DNA of 64,000 bases, taken from Ptiloglossa arizonensis (Eukaryota > Arthropoda > Insecta > Hymenoptera > Colletidae). The notes below the pieces were generated by a model, which was given only the letters and a program-made list of their open reading frames with translations, ran no database searches and was not told where the DNA came from. Both the position numbers and the translations under genes were made by a program. The stretch spans positions 62,001 to 126,000 of the forward strand of contig NW_027478757.1 of assembly GCF_051014685.1 (NCBI RefSeq). The letters run 5' to 3'. Shown one piece after another: positions 25,601-36,340 of this stretch; the first letter of the stretch is position 1, and every line of letters begins with the position of its first letter.

Positions 25601-26177
25601 CCTAGGCCGTTCTAGTTATTCGTTTCGAGCATCAGAACTGCGAAAATTTTGAGTTTCTCAAGCGTTTCTTACATCCAAACTGCCATATCTCGCGAACGAA
25701 TTGACCAATCCGCAAAATTTCTGTTGCATCTGAAAGTAGAAACTCGCCCGATTACAATACTATGCGTACTTTTCCCCTAGGCCGTTCTAGTTATTCGTTT
25801 CGAGCATCAGAACTGCGAAAATTTTGAGTTTTTCAAGCGTTGCTTACCTCCAAACTGCCATATCTCGCGAACGGATTGACCAATCCGCAAAATTTCTGTT
25901 GCATCAGAAAGTAGAAACTCGCCCGATTGCAACGGTGTGCGTACTTTTCCCCTAGGCCGTTCTAGTTATGCTTGTCGAGCATCAGAACTGCGAAAATTTT
26001 GAGTTTCTCGAGCGTTTCTTACCTCCAAACTGCCATATCTCGCGAACGGATTGACCAATCCGCAAAATTTCTGTTGCATCTGAAAGTAGAAACTCCCCCG
26101 ACTACAACACTATGCGTACTTTTCCCCTAGGCCGTTCTAGTTATTCGTTTCGAGCATCAGAACTGCGAAAATTTTGA
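21801..26177 (+). repeat. 25-monomer block, copy 1 (4,377 bp)
   Basis: Delimited by the 'gtttctcgac' marker at 21,801 and 26,178. It contains two 'ctttaacccc' monomers (23,142 and 25,068), which give 25 x 175 + 2. Internally it is a rearranged piece of the 13-mer HOR plus extra units: 'aactgggaaaa', 'ggtgttcg', 'aatccccaaa' with 'actggcccg', 'gattataacgg', 'tgaaagaagaa' and 'cccatatcccg'. Copy 2 follows directly and carries every one of these private variants. Confidence 0.93.
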
Positions 26178-29100
26178 GTTTCTCGACCGTTTCTTACCTC
26201 CAAACTGCCATATCTCGCGAACGGATTGACCAATCCGCAAAATTTCTGTTGCATCTGAAAGTAGAAACTCGCCCGATTACAACGGTATGCGTACTTTTCC
26301 CATAGGCCGTTCTAGTTATTCGTTTCGAGCATCAGAACTGCGAAAATTTTGAGTTTCTCAAGCGTTTCTTACCTCCAAACTGCCATATCTCGCGAACGGA
26401 TTGACCAATCCGCAAAATTTCTGTTGCATCTGAAAGTAGAAACTCGCCCGATTACAACGGTATGCGTACTTTTCCCCTAGGCCGTTCTAGTTATGCTTGT
26501 CGAGCATCAGAACTGGGAAAATTTTGAGTTTCTCAAGCGTTTCTTACCTCCAAACTGCCATATCTCGCGAACGGATTGACCAATCCGCAAAATTTCTGTT
26601 GCATCTGAAAGTAGAAACTCGCCCGATTACAACGGTATGCGTACTTTTCCCCTAGCCCGTTCTAGTTATTCGTTTCGAGCAACAGAACTGCGAAAATTTT
26701 GAGTTTTTCAAGCGTTGCTTACCTCCAAACTGCCATATCTCGCGAGCGGATTGACCAATCCGCAAAATTTCTGTTGCATCTGAAAGTAGAAACTCGCCCG
26801 ATTACAACGGTGTGCGTACTTTTCCCCTAGGCCGTTCTAGTTATGCTTGTCGAGCATCAGAACTGCGAAAATTTTGAGTTTCTCGAGCGTTTCTTACCTC
26901 CAAACTGCCATATCTCGCGAACGGATTGACCAATCCGCAAAATTTCTGTTGCATCTGAAAGTAGAAACTCCCCCGACTACAACACTATGCGTACACTTCC
27001 CCTAGGCCGTTCTAGTTATTCGTTTCGAGCATCAGAACTGCGAAAATTTTGAGTTTCTCAAGCGTTTCTTACTTCCAAACTGCCATATCTCGCAAACGGA
27101 TTGACCAATCCGCAAAATTTCTGTTGCATCTGGAAGTAGAAACTCGCCCGATTATAACACTATGCGTACTTTTCCCCTAAGCCGTTCTAGTTATTCGTTT
27201 CGAGCATCAGAATTGCGAAAATTTTGAGTTTCTCCTGCGTTTCTTACCTCCCAACTGCCATAACTCGCGAACGGATTGACCAATCCGCAAAATTTCTGTT
27301 GCATCTGAAAGTAGAAACTCGCCCGATTACAACGGTGTTCGTACTTTTCCCCTAGCCCGTTCTAGTTATTCGTTTCGAGCAACAGAACTGCGAAAATTTT
27401 GAGTTTCTCGAGCGGTTCTTACTTCCAAACTGCCATATCTCGCGAACGGATTGACCAATCCGCAAAATTTCTGTTGCATCTGAAAGTAGAAACTCGCCCG
27501 ATTGCAACGGTGTGCGTACTTTAACCCCTAGGCCGTTCTAGTTATGCTTGTCGAGCATCAGAACTGCGAAAATTTTGAGTTTCTCGAGCGGTTCTTACCT
27601 CCAAACTGCCATATCTCGCGAACGGATTGACCAATCCGCAAAATTTCTGTTGCATCTGAAAGTAGAAACTCGCCCGATTACAACACTATGCGTACTTTTC
27701 CCCTAGGCCGTTCTAGTTATTCGTTTCGAGCATCAGAACTGCGAAAATTTTGAGTTTCTCAAGCGTTTCTTACTTCCAAACTGCCATATCTCGCGAACGA
27801 ATTGACCAATCCGCAAAATTTCTGTTGCATCTGAAAGTAGAAACTCGCCCGATTACAATACTATGCGTACTTTTCCCCTAGGCCGTTCTAGTTATTCGTT
27901 TCGAGCATCAGAACTGCGAAAATTTTGAGTTTTTCAAGCGTTGCTTACCTCCAAACTGCCATATCTCGCGAACGGATTGACCAATCCGCAAAATTTCTGT
28001 TGCATCAGAAAGTAGAAACTCGCCCGATTGCAACGGTGTGCGTACTTTTCCCCTAGGCCGTTCTAGTTATGCTTGTCGAGCATCAGAACTGCGAAAATTT
28101 TGAGTTTCTCGAGCGTTTCTTACCTCCAAACTGCCATATCTCGCGAACGGATTGACCAATCCGCAAAATTTCTGTTGCATCTGAAAGTAGAAACTCCCCC
28201 GACTACAACACTATGCGTACTTTTCCCCTAGGCCGTTCTAGTTATTCGTTTCGAGCATCAGAACTGCGAAAATTTTGAGTTTCTCAAGCGTTTCTTACCT
28301 CCAAACTGCCATATCTCGCGAACGGATTGACCAATCCGCAATATTTCTGTTGCATCTGAAAGTAGAAACTCGCCCGATTACAACACTATGCGCACTTTTC
28401 CCCTAGGCCGTTCTAGTTATTCGTTTCGAGCATCAGAACTGCGAAAATTTTGAGTTTCTCAAGCGTTTCTTACCTCCAAACTGCCACATCTCGCGAACGG
28501 ATTGACCAATCCCCAAAATTTCTGTTGCATCTGAAAGTAGAAACTGGCCCGATTGCAACGGTATGCGTACTTTTCCCATAGGCCGTTCTAGTTATTCGTT
28601 TCGAGCATCAGAACTGCGAAAATTTTGAGTTTCTCAAGCGTTTCTTACTTCCAAACTGCCATATCTCGCGAACGGATTGACCAATCCGCAAAATTTCTGT
28701 TGCATCTGAAAGTAGAAACTCGCCCGATTACAACGGTATGCGTACTTTTCCCCTAGGCCGTTCTAGTTATGCTTGTCGAGCATCAGAACTGCGAAAATTT
28801 TGAGTTTCTCGAGCGTTTCTTACCTCCAAACTGCCATATCTCGCGAACGGATTGACCAATCCGCAAAATTTCTGTTCCATCTGAAAGTAGAAACTCGCCC
28901 GATTATAACGGTATGCGTACTTTTCCCCTAGGCCGTTCTAGTTATGCTTGTCGAGCATCAGAACTGCGAAAATTTTGAGTTTCTCGAGCGTTTCTTACCT
29001 CCAAACTGCCATATCTCGCGAACGGATTGACCAATCCGCAAAATTTCTGTTGCATCTGAAAGTAGAAACTCCCCCGACTACAACACTATGCGTACTTTTC

Positions 29101-30554
29101 CCCTAGGCCGTTCTAGTTATTCGTTTCGAGCATCAGAACTGCGAAAATTTTGAGTTTCTCAAGCGTTTCTTACCTCCAAACTGCCATATCTCGCGAACGG
29201 ATTGACCAATCCGCAAAATTTCTGTTGCATCTGAAAGTAGAAACTCGCCCGATTACAACGGTGTGCGTACTTTTCCCCTAGCCCGTTCTAGTTATTCGTT
29301 TCGAGCAACAGAACTGCGAAAATTTTGAGTTTCTCGAGCGGTTCTTACTTCCAAACTGCCATATCTCGCGAACGGATTGACCAATCCGCAAAATTTCTGT
29401 TGCATCTGAAAGTAGAAACTCGCCCGATTTCAACGGTGTGCGTACTTTAACCCCTAGGCCGTTCTAGTTATGCTTGTCGAGCATCAGAACTGCGAAAATT
29501 TTGAGTTTCTCGAGCGGTTCTTACCCCCAAACTGCCATATCTCGCGAACGGATTGACCAATCCGCAATATTTCTGTTGCATCTGGAAGTAGAAACTCGCC
29601 CGATTATAACACTATGCGTACTTTTCCCCTAAGCCGTTCTAGTTATTCGTTTCGAGCATCAGAATTGCGAAAATTTTGAGTTTCTCCTGCGTTTCTTACC
29701 TCCCAACTGCCATAACTCGCGAACGGATTGACCAATCCGCAAAATTTCTGTTGCATCTGAAAGAAGAAACTCGCCCGATTACAACGGTGTGCGTACTTTT
29801 CCCATATCCCGTTCTAGTTATTCGTTTCGAGCATCAGAACTGCGAAAATTTTGAGTTTCTCGAGCGGTTCTTACCTCCAAACTGCCATATCTCGCGAACG
29901 GATTGACCAATCCGCAAAATTTCTGTTGCATCTGAAAGTAGAAACTCGCCCGATTACAACACTATGCGTACTTTTCCCCTAGGCCGTTCTAGTTATTCGT
30001 TTCGAGCATCAGAACTGCGAAAATTTTGAGTTTCTCAAGCGTTTCTTACATCCAAACTGCCATATCTCGCGAACGAATTGACCAATCCGCAAAATTTCTG
30101 TTGCATCTGAAAGTAGAAACTCGCCCGATTACAATACTATGCGTACTTTTCCCCTAGGCCGTTCTAGTTATTCGTTTCGAGCATCAGAACTGCGAAAATT
30201 TTGAGTTTTTCAAGCGTTGCTTACCTCCAAACTGCCATATCTCGCGAACGGATTGACCAATCCGCAAAATTTCTGTTGCATCAGAAAGTAGAAACTCGCC
30301 CGATTGCAACGGTGTGCGTACTTTTCCCCTAGGCCGTTCTAGTTATGCTTGTCGAGCATCAGAACTGCGAAAATTTTGAGTTTCTCGAGCGTTTCTTACC
30401 TCCAAACTGCCATATCTCGCGAACGGATTGACCAATCCGCAAAATTTCTGTTGCATCTGAAAGTAGAAACTCCCCCGACTACAACACTATGCGTACTTTT
30501 CCCCTAGGCCGTTCTAGTTATTCGTTTCGAGCATCAGAACTGCGAAAATTTTGA
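26178..30554 (+). repeat. 25-monomer block, copy 2 (4,377 bp), almost identical to copy 1
   Basis: Every private variant I checked in copy 1 is present at +4,377, including both 'ctttaacccc' monomers (27,519 and 29,445). Reading line against line I noticed one substitution: c at 28,877 ('ctgttccat') against g at 24,500. Identity ends near 30,555, where the expected 'ctcgaccg' is 'ctcaagcg'. This is the most recent large duplication in the window, or else an assembly duplication. Confidence 0.92.
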
Positions 30555-33500
30555 GTTTCTCAAGCGTTTCTTACCTCCAAACTGCCATATCTCGCGAACG
30601 GATTGACCAATCCGCAATATTTCTGTTGCATCTGAAAGTAGAAACTCGCCCGATTACAACACTATGCGCACTTTTCCCCTAGGCCGTTCTAGTTATTCGT
30701 TTCGAGCATCAGAACTGCGAAAATTTTGAGTTTCTCAAGCGTTTCTTACCTCCAAACTGCCACATCTCGCGAACGGATTGACCAATCCGCAAAATTTCTG
30801 TTGCATCTGAAAGTAGAAACTCGCCCGATTACAACGGTATGCGTACTTTTCCCCTAGGCCGTTCTAGTTATGCTTGTCGAGCATCAGAACTGCGAAAATT
30901 TTGAGTTTCTCGAGCGTTTCTTACCTCCAAACTGCCATATCTCGCGAACGGATTGACCAATCCGCAAAATTTCTGTTGCATCTGAAAGTAGAAACTCGCC
31001 CGATTACAACGGTGTGCGTACTTTTCCCTAGGCCGTTCTAGTTATGCTTGTCGAGCATCAGAACTGCGAAAATTTTGAGTTTCTCGAGCGTTTCTTACCT
31101 CCAAACTGCCATATCTCGCGAACGGATTGACCAATCCGCAAAATTTCTGTTGCATCTGAAAGTAGAAACTCGCCCGATTACAACGGTATGCGTACTTTTC
31201 CCCTAGGCCGTTCTAGTTATTCGTTTCGAGCATCAGAACTGCGAAAATTTTGAGTTTCTCGAGCGTTTCTTACCTCCAAACTGCCATATCTCGCGAACGG
31301 ATTGACCAATCCGCAATATTTCTGTTGCATCTGAGAGTAGAAACTCGCCCGATCACAACACTATGCGCACTTTTCCCCTAGGCCGTTCTAGTTATTTGTT
31401 TCGAGCATCAGAACTGCGAAAATTTTGAGTTTCTCAAGCGTTTCTTACATCCAAACTGCCACATCTCGCGAACGGATTGACCAATCCGCAAAATTTCTGT
31501 TGCATCTGAAAGTAGAAACTCGCCCGATTTCAACGGTATGCGTACTTTTCCCCTAGGCCGTTCTAGTTATTCGTTTCGAGCATCAGAACTGCGAAAATTT
31601 TGAGTTTCTCAAGCGTTTCTCACGTACAAACTGCCACATCTCGCGAACGGATTGTCCAATCCGCAAAATTTCTGATGCATCTGAAAGTAGAAACTCGCCC
31701 GATTACAACGGTATGCGTACTTTTCCCCTAGGCCGCCCTAGTTATTTGTTTCGAGCATCAGAACTGCAAAAATTTTGAGTTTCTCAAGCGTTTCTTACTT
31801 CCAAACTGCCATATCTCGCGAACGGATTGACCAATCCGCAAAATTTCTGTTGCATCTGAAAGTAGAAACTCGCCCGATTACAACGGTATGCGTACTTTTC
31901 CCCTAGGCCGTTCTAGTTATGCTTGTCGAGCATCAGAACTGCGAAAATTTTGAGTTTCTCGAGCGGTTCTTACTTCCAAACTGCCATATCTCGCGAACGG
32001 ATTGACCAATCCGCAAAATTTCTGTTGCATCTGAAAGTAGAAACTCGCCCGATTACAACACTATGCGTACTTTTCCCCTAGGCCGTTCTAGTTATGCTTG
32101 TCGAGCATCAGAACTGCGAAAATTTTGAGTTTCTCGAGCGTTTCTTACCTCCAAACTGCCATATCTCGCGAACGGATTGACCAATCCGCAAAATTTCTGT
32201 TGCATCTGAAAGTAGAAACTCGCCCGATTACAACGGTATGCGTACTTTTCCCCTAGCCCGTTCTAGTTATTCGTTTCGAGCAACAGAACTGCGAAAATTT
32301 TGAGTTTTTCAAGCGTTGCTTACGTCCAAACTGCCATATCTCGCGAGCGGATTGACCAATCCGCAAAATTTCTGTTGCATCTGAAAGTAGAAACTCGCCC
32401 GATTACAACGGTGTGCGTACTTTTCCCCTAGGCCGTTCTAGTTATGCTTGTCGAGCATCAGAACTGCGAAAATTTTGATTTTCTCGAGCGGTTCTTACCT
32501 CCAAACTGCCATATCTCGCGAACGGATTGACCAATCCGCAAAATTTTTGTTGCATCTGAAAGTAGAAACTCGCCCGATTACAACACTATGCGTACTTTTC
32601 CCCTAGGCCGTTCTAGTTATTCGTTTCGAGCATCAGAACTGCGAAAATTTTGAGTTTCTCAAGCGTTTCTTACTTCCAAACTGCCATATCTCGCGAACGG
32701 ATTGACCAATCCGCAAAATTTCTGTTGCATCTGAAAGTAGAAACTCGCCCGATTACAACGGTCTGCGTACTTTTCCCCTAGGCCGTTCTAGTTATTCGTT
32801 TCGAGCATCAGAACTGCGAAAATTTTGAGTTTCTCGAGCGTTTCTTACCTCCAAACTGCCATATCTCGCGAACGGATTGACCAATCCGCAATATTTCTAT
32901 TGCATCTGAAAGTAGAAACTCGCCCGATTACAACGGTATGCGTACTTTTCCCCTATGCCGCCCTAGTTATTCGTTTCGAGCATCAGAACTGCAAAAATTT
33001 TGAGTTTCTCGAGCGGTTCTTACTTCCAAACTGCCATATCTCGCGAACGGATTGACCAATCCGCAAAATTTCTGTTGCATCTGAAAGTAGAAACTCGCCC
33101 GATTACAACGGTGTGCGTACTTTTCCCCTTGCCCGTTCTAGTTATTCGTTTCGGGCAACAGAACTGCGAAAATTTTGAGTTTTTCAAGCGTTGCTTACCT
33201 CCAAACTGCCATATCTCGCGAACGGATTGACCAATCCGCAGAATTTCTGTCGCATCTGAAAGTAGAAACTCGCCCGATTACAACACAGTGCGTACTTTTC
33301 CCCTAGGCCGTTCTAGTTATTCGTTTCGAGCATCAGAACTGCGAAAATTTTAGAGTTTCTCAAGCGTTTCTTACCTCCAGACTGCCATATCTCGCGAACG
33401 GATAGACCAATCCGCAAAATTTCTGTTGCATCTGAAAGTAGAAACTCGCCCGATTACAACGGTGTGCGTACTTTTCCCCTAGGCCGTTCTATTTATTCGT

Positions 33501-33715
33501 TTCGAGCATCAGAACTGCGAAAATTTTGAGTTTCTCGAGCGTTTCTTACCTCCAAACTGCCATATCTCGCGAACGGATTGACCAATCCGCAATATTTCTG
33601 TTGCATCTGAAAGTAGAAACTCGCCCGATTACAACACTATGCGCACTTTTCCCCTAGGCCGTTCTAGTTATTCGTTTCGAGCATCAGAACTGCGAAAATT
33701 TTGAGTTTCTCAAGC
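30555..33715 (+). repeat. Disordered satellite monomers
   Basis: Monomer variants of neighbouring blocks appear in irregular order, with private changes such as 'gatcacaacac', 'gttatttg', 'ggccgcccta' and 'cgcagaattt'. A 1-bp deletion lies at about 31,028 ('cttttccctagg') and a 1-bp insertion at about 33,351 ('ttttagagtt'). The first 'gtttctcacg/attgtccaatcc' monomer is at 31,615. The segment from about 33,000 to 33,480 is shared with about 40,875-41,355. Confidence 0.75.
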
Positions 33716-36340
33716 GTTTCTCACGTACAAACTGCCACATCTCGCGAACGGATTGTCCAATCCGCAAAATTTCTGATGCATCTGAAAGTAGAAATTCGCC
33801 CGATTACAACGGTATGCGTACTTTTCCCCTAGGCCGCCCTAGTTATTCGTTTCGAGCATCAGAACTGCAAAAATTTTGAGTTTCTCAAGCGTTTCTTACT
33901 TCCAAACTGCCATATCTCGCGAACGGATTGACCAATCCGCAAAATTTCTGTTGCATCTGAAAGTAGAAACTCGCCCGATTACAACGGTATGCGTACTTTT
34001 CCCCTAGGCCGTTCTAGTTATGCTTGTCGAGCATCAGAACTGCGAAAATTTTGAGTTTCTCGAGCGTTTCTTACCTCCAAACTGCCATATCTCGCGAACG
34101 GTTTGACCAATCCGCAAAATTTCTGTTGCATCTGAAAGTAGAAACTCGCCCGATTACAACGGTATGCGTACTTTTCCCCTAGCCCGTTCTAGTTATTCGT
34201 TTCGAGCAACAGAACTGCGAAAATTTTGAGTTTTTCAAGCGTTGCTTACGTCCAAACTGCCATATCTCGCGAGCGGATTGACCAATCCGCAAAATTTCTG
34301 TTGCATCTGAAAGTAGAAACTCGCCCGATTACAACGGTGTGCGTACTTTTCCCCTAGGCCGTTCTAGTTATGCTTGTCGAGCATCAGAACTGCGAAAATT
34401 TTGAGTTTCTCGAGCGTTTCTTACCTCCAAACTGCCATATCTCGCGAACGGATTGACCAATCCGCAATATTTCTGTTGCATCTGAAAGTAGAAACTCGCC
34501 CGATTACAACACTATGCGCACTTTTCCCCTAGGCCGTTCTAGTTATTCGTTTCGAGCATCAGAACTGCGAAAATTTTGAGTTTCTCAAGCGTTTCTCACG
34601 TACAAACTGCCACATCTCGCGAACGGATTGTCCAATCCGCAAAATTTCTGTTGCATCTGAAAGTAGAAACTCGCCCGATTACAACGGTATGCGTACTTTT
34701 CCCCTAGGCCGTTCTAGTTATTCGTTTCGAGCATCAGAACTGCGAAAATTTTGAGTTTCTCAAGCGTTGCTTACGTCCAAACTGCCATATCTCGCGAGCG
34801 GATTGACCAATCCGCAAAATTTCTGTTGCATCTGAAAGTAGAAACTCGCCCGATTACAACGGTGTGCGTACTTTTCCCCTAGGCCGTTCTAGTTATGCTT
34901 GTCGAGCATCAGAACTGCGAAAATTTTGAGTTTCTCGAGCGTTTCTTACCTCCAAACTGCCATATCTCGCGAACGGATTGACCAATCCGCAATATTTCTG
35001 TTGCATCTGAAAGTAGAAACTCGCCCGATTACAACACTATGCGCACTTTTCCCCTAGGCCGTTCTAGTTATTCGTTTCGAGCATCAGAACTGCGAAAATT
35101 TTGAGTTTCTCAAGCGTTTCTTACCTCCAAACTGCCACATCTCGCGAACGGATTGACCAATCCGCAAAATTTCTGTTGCATCTGAAAGTAGAAACTCGCC
35201 CGATTACAACGGTATGCGTACTTTTCCCCTAGGCCGTTCTAGTTATGCTTGTCGAGCATCAGAACTGCGAAAATTTTGAGTTTCTCGAGCGTTTCTTACC
35301 TCCAAACTGCCATATCTCGCGAACGGTTTGACCAATCCGCAAAATTTCTGTTGCATCTGAAAGTAGAATCTCGCCCGATTACAACGGTATGCGTACTTTT
35401 CCCCTAGGCCGTTCTAGTTATTCGTTTCGAGCATCAGAACTGCGAAAATTTTGAGTTTCTCAAGCGTTTCTCACGTACAAACTGCCACATCTCGCGAACG
35501 GATTGTCCAATCCGCAAAATTTCTGATGCATCTGAAAGTAGAAATTCGCCCGATTACAACGGTATGCGTACTTTTCCCCTAGGCCGCCCTAGTTATTCGT
35601 TTCGAGCATCAGAACTGCGAAAATTTTGAGTTTCTCAAGCGTTTCTTACCTCCAAACTGCCACATCTCGCGAACGGATTGACCAATCCGCAAAATTTCTG
35701 TTGCATCTGAAAGTAGAAACTCGCCCGATTACAACGGTATGCGTACTTTTCCCCTAGGCCGTTCTAGTTATTCGTTTCGAGCATCAGAACTGCGAAAATT
35801 TTGAGTTTCTCAAGCGTTTCTTACTTCCAAACTGCCATATCTCGCGAACGGATTGACCAATCCGCAAAATTTCTGTTGCATCTGAAAGTAGAAACTCGCC
35901 CGATTACAGCGGTATGCGTACTTTTCCCCTTGCCCGTTCTAGTTATTCGTTTCGGGCAACAGAACTGCGAAAATTTTGAGTTTTTCAAGCGTTGCTTACC
36001 TCCAAACTGCCATATCTCGCGAACGGATTGACCAATCCGCAAAATTTCTGTTGCATCTGAAAGTAGAAACTCGCCCGATTACAACACTATGCGTACTTTT
36101 CCCCTAGGCCGTTCTAGTTATGCTTGTCGAGCATCAGAACTGCGAAAATTTTGAGTTTCTCGAGCGTTTCTTACCTCCAAACTGCCATATCTCGCGAACG
36201 GATTGACCAATCCGCAATATTTCTGTTGCATCTGAAAGTAGAAACTCGCCCGTTTACAACGGTATGCGTACTTTTCCCCTAGGCCGCCCTAGTTATTCGT
36301 TTCGAGCATCAGAACTGCAAAAATTTTGAGTTTCTCAAGC
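33716..36340 (+). repeat. 5-monomer register of the 'gtttctcacg' monomer
   Basis: The distinctive monomer with 'gtttctcacg', 'cacatctcg' and 'attgtccaatcc' lies at 33,716, 34,591, 35,466 and 36,341, exactly 875 bp (five monomers) apart. The four monomers between are drawn from the same pool but not in the same order, so the register is regular while the content is shuffled. From about 35,035 the sequence is shared with 39,234-40,539. Confidence 0.75.
35035..36340 (+). repeat. Duplicated tract, left copy (partner about 39,234-40,539)
   Basis: Shared with the partner at a 4,199-bp shift (24 units less one). Markers are 'gtagaatctcg', 'gtagaaattcg', 'attacagcgg', 'cccttgcccg' with 'cgggcaac', and 'cgtttacaacgg'. 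The match ends at about 36,341, where this copy continues 'gtttctcacg' and the partner 'gtttcttact'. Confidence 0.85.

Noticed and set aside
21801..30554. Treating the two 25-monomer blocks as certainly real biology
   Set aside because: Near-identical adjacent blocks in a satellite are also a common assembly artefact. The sequence alone cannot decide, so the finding is kept with that reservation.
35821..36042. 73-codon minus-strand ORFs here and at 40,020-40,241 and 52,444-52,665
   Set aside because: Antisense reading of the same satellite units, overlapping the plus-strand frames. The first two are one duplicated tract (+4,199 bp). No coding signal.
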